Below are positions 26,203-34,676 of a stretch of DNA of 64,000 nt, piece by piece. Position 1 is the stretch's first letter. The number at the start of each line of letters is the position of its first letter. The notes under the pieces are model-generated. The model was not told the DNA's origin. It made no database searches and was given only the letters and a program-made list of their open reading frames with translations. This stretch comes from Proteiniborus sp. MB09-C3 (GTDB taxonomy: Bacteria; Bacillota; Clostridia; Tissierellales; Proteiniboraceae). The stretch is from the NCBI RefSeq assembly GCF_030263895.1, contig NZ_CP127161.1:2356001-2420000 (forward strand). Reading direction: 5' to 3'. A program made the translations under genes and the position numbers.

Positions 26203-26862
26203 ATGGATAAACAAAAGTTAAAGCATTTTAAGGAACTATTGATGAATGAAAAGAAGGATTTACTTAATACCCTAGAACTTATGAATTCAAATGAACCAAA
26301 CGCTTCAATGAGAGAGTACTTTGATGAATTATCTAGTTATGATAATCATCCTGCTGATTTGGGAACTGAAATGTTTATGATGTCACAAAACATGAGCTTA
26401 AAAAGTAGTCAATCCAGTATTGTTGATGAAATAGATGAGGCATTAGACAGAATAGAGAATGGTTCATATGGAATATGTACAGTGTGCGGGAAAAATATAG
26501 ATGAAGATAGATTAGAGATAATTCCATATACAAGCATTTGTATAAAATGTTCAGACCGTGAAGTACCTGTAGATAAAAAAATGAGTTATCGCCCTGAAGA
26601 AGAGGAGACTATTCAATTTCCTTATGGAGGTTCTAATACAGACCATACAATTGAAGATAAGGTAGGATTTGATGGTGAAGATAGCTTACAGTCTGTTATG
26701 AAGTTTAATGATGTTTTAGGAGATCCTTACTTTGCAACTGGCGATAATCAGGGCGTATTTGATGATATAGAGCATGGTTTAGTTGAGGAAGTGGAAGGAA
26801 TATCTGAAGAATACTATAGGAAACAATATGATGATACTAAGAAAAAAGACTTTTCTGATTAA
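26203..26862 (+). CDS. yteA: YteA-like sporulation protein with TraR/DksA C4 zinc finger
   Basis: A 219-residue protein: an N-terminal coiled hairpin (KLKHFKELLMNEKKDLLNTL), the conserved YDNHPADLGTEMF segment, and a DksA/TraR-type zinc finger CTVCGKNIDEDRLEIIPYTS followed by CIKC. The YteA family is tied to sporulation; relatives of DksA bind the RNA polymerase secondary channel, but that activity is inference here. The acidic C-terminus follows the zinc finger. Ends with a terminator. Confidence 0.87.
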   Translation: MDKQKLKHFKELLMNEKKDLLNTLELMNSNEPNASMREYFDELSSYDNHPADLGTEMFMMSQNMSLKSSQSSIVDEIDEALDRIENGSYGICTVCGKNIDEDRLEIIPYTSICIKCSDREVPVDKKMSYRPEEEETIQFPYGGSNTDHTIEDKVGFDGEDSLQSVMKFNDVLGDPYFATGDNQGVFDDIEHGLVEEVEGISEEYYRKQYDDTKKKDFSD

Positions 26863-26891
26863 TGGCTGGATATGAATCTAGCCATATTTTT
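26862..26891 (+). terminator. Terminator after the yteA-like gene
   Basis: ATGGCTGGAT pairs with ATCTAGCCAT (26862-26885), then ATTTTTAT. Confidence 0.75.
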
Positions 26892-26995
26892 ATAATAAAC
26901 AGGAAAATCTCATTATTAATATTTTGATGACTTGCTGTTGTAAAAAGAAGCTTTATAATTTAAAATAGTATTATACTATTTTGAGGAGGTCACAA

Positions 26996-27451
26996 ATGCT
27001 ATATGCAGCAATAAGTATAATAATAATCTTATTAGATCAAATAACTAAGTTCTATGCAGTACAATTACTTAAGGGAAATGCTCCAGTAGTCATTATAGAA
27101 AACTTTTTACGACTTAACTATGTAGAAAATTTTGGAGCTGCCTTTGGTATATTACAGAATAAAAAGATATTTTTTATTATAATTACGACTATAGTAGTGA
27201 TAGGGATCATTGTTTACATAAAGACAAATACTAATTTGACTATTACAATGAAGATAGCATTAGCCATGGTAATCGGAGGAGCTATAGGAAATCTTATAGA
27301 TAGAGTAAGATTAGGCTATGTAATTGATTTTGTCGATGTAAACTTTTGGGGCTTGTATGACTTTCCCGTATTTAACATAGCAGATAGTTCGATTGTAATA
27401 GCTACAATTCTAATATGCTATTTAGTGATTTTTAATAAATATGAGCTTTAG
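26996..27451 (+). CDS. lspA: Lipoprotein signal peptidase (signal peptidase II)
   Basis: Membrane aspartyl protease that removes signal peptides from prolipoproteins. The 151 residues hold four membrane helices, NYVENFGAAFGI and the catalytic-Asp region GGAIGNLIDRVRLGYVIDFV. ATG 26996 is set by AGGAGG at 26984-26989; the TTG at 26981 overlaps that site. The order lspA-rluD-pyrR is the same as in Bacillus. Confidence 0.95.
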   Translation: MLYAAISIIIILLDQITKFYAVQLLKGNAPVVIIENFLRLNYVENFGAAFGILQNKKIFFIIITTIVVIGIIVYIKTNTNLTITMKIALAMVIGGAIGNLIDRVRLGYVIDFVDVNFWGLYDFPVFNIADSSIVIATILICYLVIFNKYEL

Positions 27452-27465
27452 GAAGAGTGTTAACT

Positions 27466-28371
27466 ATGGAATTGTTAGAGATATTTGTCAATGGTGAGGA
27501 TAACGAAAGATTAGATATATATCTATCTCAAGAGCTAAATGATGTTTCAAGGTCATATATTCAAAAGCTTATAAAAGAAGGACTAGTTAAGGTAAACGAT
27601 AAAGTAGTGAAAGCAAAGTGTATTGTTTCTGAAGGAGATTATATACAAGTACACCTTCCAGAACCTAAAAAGCTAGAGATAGAACCAGAAAATATTCCTA
27701 TTGATATTGTATATGAGGATGGAGATGTAGCTATAGTAAATAAACCTCAGGGTATGGTAGTGCATCCTGCCCCTGGAAACTATAGCGGAACTTTAGTAAA
27801 TGCATTGCTGTATCATTTAAACAGCCTGTCTAATATCAATGGCATAATCAGACCAGGCATTGTCCATAGAATAGATAAGGATACCTCTGGTTTATTAATG
27901 GTTGCAAAAAACAATTTAGCCCATGAAGAGCTATCCAAACAGTTAAAGGCTCATACCATTAATAGAATTTACAATGCTCTTGTAGACGGCAATATAAAAG
28001 AAGAAAAGGGAACAGTAGATGCACCAATAGGTAGGCATCCAGTAGATAGAAAAAAGATGACAGTAACAGATATAAATAGTAGAGAAGCTGTAACTCATTT
28101 TAAGGTATTAGAGAGATTCGGACAATATACACTAATTGAGGCAAAGCTTAAAACTGGTAGAACACATCAGATAAGGGTCCATATGTCTTTTATCAACCAT
28201 GCTGTAACTGGTGATCCTGTTTATGGAGGAAAAAATCAGAGATTCAAAACTAATGGACAACTTCTACATGCTAAAACTATAGGATTTATCCATCCTAGAA
28301 CTAGAGAATACTTAGAATTTGATTCTTCTTTACCAGAACATTTTACTAATGTGCTAAACATATTAAAGTGA
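27466..28371 (+). CDS. rluD: RluA family 23S rRNA pseudouridine synthase
   Basis: A 301-residue enzyme with an N-terminal S4 domain (ERLDIYLSQELNDVSRSYIQ) and the pseudouridine synthase domain with the catalytic-Asp motif HRIDKDTSGLLMVAKN and RTHQIRVHM. It modifies uridines of 23S rRNA, most likely those of helix 69, as RluD does. ATG 27466 follows AGGAAGAG; GTG 27457 overlaps it. pyrR follows after a 158-base regulatory leader. Confidence 0.92.
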   Translation: MELLEIFVNGEDNERLDIYLSQELNDVSRSYIQKLIKEGLVKVNDKVVKAKCIVSEGDYIQVHLPEPKKLEIEPENIPIDIVYEDGDVAIVNKPQGMVVHPAPGNYSGTLVNALLYHLNSLSNINGIIRPGIVHRIDKDTSGLLMVAKNNLAHEELSKQLKAHTINRIYNALVDGNIKEEKGTVDAPIGRHPVDRKKMTVTDINSREAVTHFKVLERFGQYTLIEAKLKTGRTHQIRVHMSFINHAVTGDPVYGGKNQRFKTNGQLLHAKTIGFIHPRTREYLEFDSSLPEHFTNVLNILK

Positions 28372-28420
28372 TACAAAGGAATAAATAGTTTATAAAAAGG
28401 CAATATTCATAAAATATAGT

Positions 28421-28498
28421 TAACATCCTTTAAATTAGCTCTGTGAGGTTGATAAGGTTTGGTTTAAACTTCTTATCAATAGCTATAAGAAGTTTTTT
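28421..28498 (+). promoter_or_regulatory. PyrR-binding attenuator leader of pyrR
   Basis: The PyrR-recognised loop AGCTCTGTGAGGTT is at 28437-28450. TTGATAAG (28449-28456) pairs with CTTATCAA (28472-28479) as antiterminator, and AAACTTCTTAT (28466-28476) pairs with ATAAGAAGTTT (28485-28495) as terminator before a T run. PyrR bound to UMP should favour termination. Confidence 0.88.
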
Positions 28499-28505
28499 GT
28501 TTTAA

Positions 28506-29066
<561 letters not shown>

Positions 29067-29070
29067 CCCT

Positions 29071-29238
29071 AAAAAACTCCAGCATTTTAGATGGTCACTG
29101 AAAAAGTCTTTTTTGTCATCCTGAGCATCAGCGAAGGATCTCTCATGCATTGAAAACATAAGATTCTTCGACTGCATCTCAGAATGACAAACAAAAAAAC
29201 GAAATTTTTAGTGGCCCCTATTTTAGCTGGAGTTTTTA
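29071..29238. repeat. MITE-like long imperfect inverted repeat
   Basis: About 168 bases with ends AAAAACTCCAGC / GCTGGAGTTTTT and inner arms GTCATCCTGAG...GCGAAGGATCT versus AGATTCTTCG...CTCAGAATGAC. Read from either side the two halves match over most of their length. The core TGTCATYCTGAG...GAAGRATCT is a repeat type seen in many bacterial genomes. It sits between convergent pyrR and rqcH and can act as their terminator. Confidence 0.8.
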
Positions 29239-29242
29239 GGTA

Positions 29243-31018
29243 TTACTCTAATTTAGTCAATTTATTAATCAATTCTTTTTCAGGTGTGACATAAACCGTA
29301 TTGTAGTAATCATATATAACCATACCAGGCTTAGCACCACTAGGTTTTTTTACATTTTTTCTTTCAGTATAATCAACTGGAACATTACTAGATAATTTAG
29401 CCTTGCTATGATATGCTGCAAGCATCGCCGCTTCTATTATAGTTTCTTCAGAAATTTGACTGTCCTTAGCTTTTATTATTATATGCGAACCAGGAATATT
29501 TTTAGTATGCATCCAAATATCCTCTTTGCTAGAAAGCTTCAAAGTAAGATAGTCATTTTGCTTATTATTTTTTCCTACAAAAATATCATATCCATCTGAG
29601 GATATAAAATGAAGTGGAGAAGAATATACTTCTTTTTCTTTCTTTTTTACTTTTGAAGAAGATTTTTTTACATAGCCTTCGTTAACCAGCTCTTCTCTTA
29701 TTTCTTCTATTTCCCTTAGTTCAGTACAATTTTCAAGGCTTATCAGTACATTTTCTAAATAATCTATTTCCTCTTGCGTTTTTATAATTTGTTCGCTAAC
29801 AAGCTGATATGCATTTTTTAGCTTATTATATTTTTTATAATATTTTTGAGCATTTTGAATGGGAGACAATCTTGGATCTAGATGTATGCAAATCTTCTCT
29901 AAATCCTCCCTATAGTAGTTTTCTAATACTATAGAAGTTTGTTTTTTTTCAATCCTATGAAGATTTGCTGTCAATAGATCTCCATAAATCTTAAATATTT
30001 CTCTTCCTTCTGCCTCTAATAGTTCTTCTTTTTGTTTTGCAAATTTGTTAAGGGCTCTATCAAGCTTTACAGAAATAGATTTTCTTAAATCAATTGACTT
30101 ATGCTTGATTCTATCTATTTTATCTCTAGTAATATAGAAATCTTCCAGTAATTCATTTATAGAAATATATTGGGTTTTTGGCATATCGCCATATTGTAGT
30201 ATATCTACTGCTGAAAAAGCTATGATTTCGCTTTCATCTTTATTTTTTACCATAGCTGGAGAAAATATATTATCATTAATTTTGTCATAAAATTCTTTAA
30301 AGGAAAAATAAAGATTATTAAGACTATCTTGCTGTAATTGTCCAACTATCATACTATCATCGAGGCTAGCTCGATAACATATTTCTCTTGCTAACAAAGG
30401 ACTTAAGCCGATGATATTTCCATATAATGCTTTGTATACATACATTCCTTTCTCAGATTTATCTATAAAGCTAATAAAATCTTCTTTAGATAAATTAAAA
30501 GGTGCTAGCTTTCCCTGAGAAGGAGGATTTTTATATTCAAGTCCAGGTAGAATCTGTCTAACACTGCTTACGGATATAGGGACTCTTTTTACAGAATCTA
30601 TTATTTTATTTGAATCTTTTTCAATTAGTATTATATTACTATGCTTTCCCATAATCTCAATAATTAGAGCTTTAGTAGATAATACTCCAAGCTCATCTAG
30701 GCTTTGTATGTCGATGCATAAAACTCTATCCATAGAATGCTGATAGATGTCGATCAATTTTCCACTTTGCAGATGCTTTCTAAGCAGCATACAAAACATA
30801 GGTGGTGCCATTGGATTTGTTTTTGTTTCATTAGTAATATACACTCTAGGATTACTACTGCTAGCAGAAATCAGAAGCTTATAATTTTTGCTTTCATTTC
30901 TTATACTTAAGACTATTTCATCATTTTCAGGCTGATATATTTTTTCTATTCTCCCGTTTTTTAACAAGTTAGATAATTCATATACTAATGCATTCATTAC
31001 TATTCCGTCAAAAGACAT
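29243..31018 (-). CDS. rqcH: NFACT protein RqcH (ribosome quality control, Rqc2 homologue)
   Basis: A 591-residue protein with the NFACT-N start MSFDGIVMNALVYELSNLL, a long central coiled-coil (residues about 290-430) and the C-terminal NFACT-R region (HFISSDGYDIFVGKNNKQND, KNIPGSHIIIK). In Bacillus RqcH binds stalled 50S subunits and recruits tRNA-Ala to add C-terminal alanine tails. It was formerly called a fibronectin-binding protein. The ATG is followed on minus by a normal GGAGGAATT site. It is a single minus-strand gene. Confidence 0.94.
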   Translation of the reverse strand: MSFDGIVMNALVYELSNLLKNGRIEKIYQPENDEIVLSIRNESKNYKLLISASSSNPRVYITNETKTNPMAPPMFCMLLRKHLQSGKLIDIYQHSMDRVLCIDIQSLDELGVLSTKALIIEIMGKHSNIILIEKDSNKIIDSVKRVPISVSSVRQILPGLEYKNPPSQGKLAPFNLSKEDFISFIDKSEKGMYVYKALYGNIIGLSPLLAREICYRASLDDSMIVGQLQQDSLNNLYFSFKEFYDKINDNIFSPAMVKNKDESEIIAFSAVDILQYGDMPKTQYISINELLEDFYITRDKIDRIKHKSIDLRKSISVKLDRALNKFAKQKEELLEAEGREIFKIYGDLLTANLHRIEKKQTSIVLENYYREDLEKICIHLDPRLSPIQNAQKYYKKYNKLKNAYQLVSEQIIKTQEEIDYLENVLISLENCTELREIEEIREELVNEGYVKKSSSKVKKKEKEVYSSPLHFISSDGYDIFVGKNNKQNDYLTLKLSSKEDIWMHTKNIPGSHIIIKAKDSQISEETIIEAAMLAAYHSKAKLSSNVPVDYTERKNVKKPSGAKPGMVIYDYYNTVYVTPEKELINKLTKLE

Positions 31019-31354
31019 AATAATTCCTCCAAATATGTTTTAATAAAGTATAACATTTTTTATTTCAAATAGAAAATAATAAAATTTAAAAATCTCATAA
31101 TAATTTCTAAAATTATCATAAAAATTGATAAAAAATAATATAGTTGTTAAAATTTCGTAATAGAGTGAAGGTTTAAAGCTTATAAAGTCAAATTATATAT
31201 ATATATCATTTTTTATTGAGAATCTATAAAGTATTCAAAAAAAATATATGGACAAAATTAAATTATATAATTGTATATTACTTGATTCATGACATTGACA
31301 CTAGTGTATTTTGTGGTAAAATTGATTATAATAGTTTGGGGAAGGATGAGAAGC
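31019..31354. other. Divergent intergenic region between rqcH and yicC
   Basis: About 330 very AT-rich bases. On minus, an extended -10 TGTTATACT (31047-31055) can serve rqcH. On plus, the yicC promoter is at 31295-31322. Between about 31060 and 31290 I see only A/T runs and no RNA gene. Confidence 0.6.
31295..31322 (+). promoter_or_regulatory. SigA promoter of the yicC-remA-gmk-rpoZ-coaBC operon
   Basis: TTGACA (31295-31300), 16-base spacer, TAAAAT (31317-31322). Predicted start near 31329, about 25 bases before the TTG. Confidence 0.65.
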
Positions 31355-32239
31355 TTGATAAAGAGCATGACAGGATTTGGTAGGGGAGAAATGAATGATG
31401 GCTTGAGAAACTTTACAGTAGAGATTAAATCTGTAAATCATAGATATAATGATACTCTGGTAAAGATGCCTAAGCATATCGGATACCTAGAAGAAAACGT
31501 AAAGAAGAAAATTAGAAATGTTATTAGCAGAGGAAGAGTAGAGGCTTATATTAGTCTAGAGTATGTTGGAGAAGGGGATGTAGAGGTAAATGTGGATTTG
31601 CCCCTAGCTAGATCTTATAAAAAGGCAATTGACTTATTGTGTGAGGAGATTGGATTAAAGAATGAGGTTTCAGTAGAGCTATTTGCTAAATTTCCTGACA
31701 TATTAAAGACTAGTAAAAGAGAAGAGGACGAAGACGAGATATGGCTTTGCTTGAGTAGAGCAGTTGACATAGCATTAAAGAGCTTAATTGCTATGAGAAT
31801 AGAGGAAGGGAAGGAGCTTTCCAAGAATATTAAGTCTAAGCTTCTTAATATAAGAGAAATAGTAAAGCAAATTGAAAACAGAGCACCTTTAATAGTAATA
31901 GAATATAAGGAAAAGCTTTGTAATAGAATTAAAGAGCTCCTAGATGAAAAATATGAAATTGATGAAAGTAAACTGGCAAATGAAGTAGCCTTTTATGCTG
32001 ACAAAAGTAGTATTGATGAAGAAATAGTAAGGCTTTATAGTCATATTAATCAATTTATTGATATATTAGAATCTGATGAAGACTCTGTGGGCAGAAAACT
32101 AGACTTTTTAGTTCAAGAAATGAACCGAGAGGTAAATACAATTGGCTCAAAAGTTGGCGATATAATTATTACCAATTATGTAGTTGAACTAAAAAGCGAA
32201 ATGGAGAAAGTTAGAGAGCAAATTCAAAATATTGAATAA
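31355..32239 (+). CDS. yicC: YicC family endoribonuclease-type protein
   Basis: A 294-residue protein with the invariant N-terminus IKSMTGFGRGEM and the C-terminal DUF1732 block (LDFLVQEMNREVNTIGSKVG). YicC relatives have endoribonuclease activity, and the gene regularly precedes gmk. TTG 31355 is preferred because it gives the conserved MIKSMTGFGR start and GGGGAAGGATG lies at the right distance; ATG 31346 is a possible alternative. Confidence 0.92.
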   Translation: MIKSMTGFGRGEMNDGLRNFTVEIKSVNHRYNDTLVKMPKHIGYLEENVKKKIRNVISRGRVEAYISLEYVGEGDVEVNVDLPLARSYKKAIDLLCEEIGLKNEVSVELFAKFPDILKTSKREEDEDEIWLCLSRAVDIALKSLIAMRIEEGKELSKNIKSKLLNIREIVKQIENRAPLIVIEYKEKLCNRIKELLDEKYEIDESKLANEVAFYADKSSIDEEIVRLYSHINQFIDILESDEDSVGRKLDFLVQEMNREVNTIGSKVGDIIITNYVVELKSEMEKVREQIQNIE

Positions 32240-32261
32240 TTAAATAAGAAGGAGGATAATC

Positions 32262-32522
32262 ATGAGTATAAAGCTTATTAATATAGGTTTTGGCAATATT
32301 GTATCAGCTAACAGAATTATAGCTGTAGTAAGTCCTGAATCAGCACCCATTAAGAGAATAATTCAAGAAGCTAGAGATAGAGGAATGCTTATTGATGCTA
32401 CGTATGGAAGAAGAACTAGGGCTGTAGTCATTACAGATAGTGACCATATTATCTTATCAGCAGTACAGCCAGAAACAGTAGCACATAGATTAAATAGTAA
32501 AGACAGCAGTGAGATGGAGTAA
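32262..32522 (+). CDS. remA: Extracellular matrix/biofilm regulator RemA (DUF370)
   Basis: An 86-residue DNA-binding protein that in Bacillus activates matrix and osmoprotection genes as a higher-order oligomer. The sequence [20 protein letters not shown] and [19 protein letters not shown] is typical. Its place between yicC and gmk is the same as in Bacillus. ATG follows AGGAGG. Confidence 0.95.
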   Translation: MSIKLINIGFGNIVSANRIIAVVSPESAPIKRIIQEARDRGMLIDATYGRRTRAVVITDSDHIILSAVQPETVAHRLNSKDSSEME

Positions 32523-32551
32523 TTATATAACAACGAAAAGAGGAGAGCTGA

Positions 32552-33148
32552 ATGGGAAATGGGTTGCTTGTTGTAATTTCAGGTCCATCAGGTGTAGGCA
32601 AGGGGACAGTTTGTAAACGTCTACTTAGTGACAATGACAAAATTAGCTTATCAGTATCTGCAACTACAAGGGAGGCAAGAACTGGTGAAATAGATAAAAT
32701 AAGCTATTATTTCATTGATAGAAAAGAATTTGAAGACATGGTGGAAAAGGACGAATTCCTTGAATATGCATATGTGCATGGAAACTATTATGGTACTCCT
32801 AAAAAATATGTCTTGGATAAGATTGATAAGGGACAGGATGTTCTACTAGAGATTGATATACAGGGAGCACTAAAAGTAAAGGAAATTTATCCTGATGGAG
32901 TTTTTATTTTCATAATGCCGCCATCAATGGAAGAATTAAAGAAAAGAATTGTCAATAGGGGAACAGAGACTGAAGAAGCAATTGCAAGAAGATTTGAAAC
33001 TGCATATAAGGAAATCGAATATGTATTCAAGTATGATTATGCAGTATTTAATGATGAAATAGGAGTAGCTGTAAAAAAAATAGAATCTATCATTGAAGCA
33101 GAAAGATGTAAAGTTAATAGACAAACAGATATTATTAAAAAGATTTAG
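32552..33148 (+). CDS. gmk: Guanylate kinase
   Basis: Phosphorylates GMP to GDP. The 198 residues hold the P-loop SGPSGVGKGTVCKRL, the GMP-binding region SVSATTREARTGEIDKISYY and EYAYVHGNYYGTP. ATG after AGAGGAG. Part of the yicC-remA-gmk-rpoZ-coaBC run. Confidence 0.97.
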   Translation: MGNGLLVVISGPSGVGKGTVCKRLLSDNDKISLSVSATTREARTGEIDKISYYFIDRKEFEDMVEKDEFLEYAYVHGNYYGTPKKYVLDKIDKGQDVLLEIDIQGALKVKEIYPDGVFIFIMPPSMEELKKRIVNRGTETEEAIARRFETAYKEIEYVFKYDYAVFNDEIGVAVKKIESIIEAERCKVNRQTDIIKKI

Positions 33149-33158
33149 GAGGTTTTTT

Positions 33159-33362
33159 ATGTTATACCCTTCAATTAATGAATTATTAAAAAATGTAGAC
33201 AGTAGATACACTTTAGTTTTATTAGTTTCTAAAAGAGCTAGACAAATCGTTGATGGTTCGGAGCCTTTAGTAGATCCAAAGTCTAGTAAACCAGTATCTA
33301 TTGCAGTGCAAGAGGTATCAGAGCATAAGGTTACGTATACAAGACCACAGACATATAAGTAA
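33159..33362 (+). CDS. rpoZ: RNA polymerase omega subunit
   Basis: A 67-residue subunit that supports polymerase assembly. It has LYPSINELLKNVDSRYTLVL and KRARQIVDGSEPL with the conserved RAR motif. ATG 33159 is set by AGGAGG at 33147-33152; the reading frame upstream overlaps gmk and is not used. Confidence 0.94.
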   Translation: MLYPSINELLKNVDSRYTLVLLVSKRARQIVDGSEPLVDPKSSKPVSIAVQEVSEHKVTYTRPQTYK

Positions 33363-33384
33363 GCAATATCGTGAGGTGTGAAAA

Positions 33385-34578
33385 ATGCTTAGTGGAAAAA
33401 ACATTGTAATGGGCGTTTCTGGTGGTATTGCTGTGTATAAGGCTGTAGATGTAGTTAGTAGGTTAAAAAAGCTAAATGCTAATATAGATATAATAATGAC
33501 CAAATCGGCAGCCGAATTTGTAGCACCCTTAACCTTTCAATCAATATCGCAGAATCCCGTCACTGTAAATATATTTAATGAACCAAAGCAATGGAAGATT
33601 GAACATATTTCTCTAGCAAAAAAAGCAGATGTTTTTTTAGTGGCTCCAGCAACAGCCAATATTATTGGAAAGGTAGCTAACGGTATTGCAGATGATATGT
33701 TAAGTACTACAATAATGGCTACTAGAGCAAAAGTAATTTTTGCTCCAGCTATGAATACGAATATGTATAATAATATTATTTTTAAAGAAAATATGAACAA
33801 GCTGAAAGAACATGGCTATGAATTTATTAAACCTGGATCTGGCAGACTAGCCTGTGGAGATATTGGAGAGGGCAAAATGGCAGAACCTTGTGATATAGTA
33901 GATTATATAATAGGTTCGTTTAATGGCAATCAGCTTAAAGGAAAGAAAATCATTATAACTGCTGGACCTACTATAGAACCCCTTGATCCTGTAAGATATA
34001 TGACTAATTATTCAAGTGGAAAAATGGGATTTGCTTTAGCTAAGGTAGCTCAACAGCAGGGGGCAGAGGTTACACTAATATCTGGACCAGTGAATTTGGA
34101 GCCTCCTTTAGGAGTTGAATTTATTAGGATAAATACTACTCAAGAAATGTTCAATGCAGTAGGTAGATATTTTGATGATTGTCATGTACTTATTAAGGCA
34201 GCGGCGCCACTTGATTATAGACCAGTTTCAGTCAGTGAGCATAAAATTAAGAAAGAAAAAGATGAAATTGAACTTAAATTTGTTAAGAATCCAGACATTG
34301 CAGCACATTTCGGTAAAATTAAGAAAAAACAAATAATAATAGGTTTTGCTGCAGAAACAGAAAACATTATTGAAAATGCAAGGAAAAAGATTGATAAAAA
34401 GAATCTAGATTTTATTGTTGCAAATAACGTATTAGCAGAAAATGCAGGATTCAAAAGTGATACTAATATAGTGACTATTGTTGATAAAAACGGATCTGCG
34501 ACAGATTATCCAATGATGAAAAAAGAAGACGTAGCAAGGGCCATTATAGATAAGATTTCTGCAATGCTAAATTGCTAA
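33385..34578 (+). CDS. coaBC: Bifunctional phosphopantothenoylcysteine decarboxylase / phosphopantothenate-cysteine ligase
   Basis: Two steps of coenzyme A synthesis in one protein of 397 residues. The N-terminal flavin-dependent CoaC half has GVSGGIAVYKAVDVV, APATANIIGKVANGIADDM and the active-site cysteine region GSGRLACGDIGEGKM. The CoaB half starts near residue 185 with KGKKIIITAGPTIEPLDPVR and contains KNPDIAAHF. coaD, the next enzyme, is at 53219. ATG after GTGAGGTG. Confidence 0.96.
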   Translation: MLSGKNIVMGVSGGIAVYKAVDVVSRLKKLNANIDIIMTKSAAEFVAPLTFQSISQNPVTVNIFNEPKQWKIEHISLAKKADVFLVAPATANIIGKVANGIADDMLSTTIMATRAKVIFAPAMNTNMYNNIIFKENMNKLKEHGYEFIKPGSGRLACGDIGEGKMAEPCDIVDYIIGSFNGNQLKGKKIIITAGPTIEPLDPVRYMTNYSSGKMGFALAKVAQQQGAEVTLISGPVNLEPPLGVEFIRINTTQEMFNAVGRYFDDCHVLIKAAAPLDYRPVSVSEHKIKKEKDEIELKFVKNPDIAAHFGKIKKKQIIIGFAAETENIIENARKKIDKKNLDFIVANNVLAENAGFKSDTNIVTIVDKNGSATDYPMMKKEDVARAIIDKISAMLNC

Positions 34579-34582
34579 TTAG

Positions 34583-34638
34583 AGCTAGATGTTTGACATG
34601 GTAGAGGTTAATCCTTATTATGTAAATATCTAGCTTTT
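34583..34638 (+). terminator. Terminator after coaBC
   Basis: AGCTAGAT (34583-34590) pairs with ATCTAGCT (34628-34635), then TTTT; the 37-base loop contains the priA promoter. Confidence 0.55.
34593..34621 (+). promoter_or_regulatory. SigA promoter of priA
   Basis: TTGACA (34593-34598), 17-base spacer, TATTAT (34616-34621). Predicted start near 34628, in the second arm of the coaBC terminator, so its own transcript cannot form that hairpin. Confidence 0.7.
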
Positions 34639-34676
34639 AAAATATTTTTTATGCTTAAATTGAAAGGTTGGATTTT

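Noticed and set aside
31289-31354. Longer yicC start at 31289
   Set aside because: It would place the promoter inside the gene and precedes the conserved MIKSMTGFGR start.
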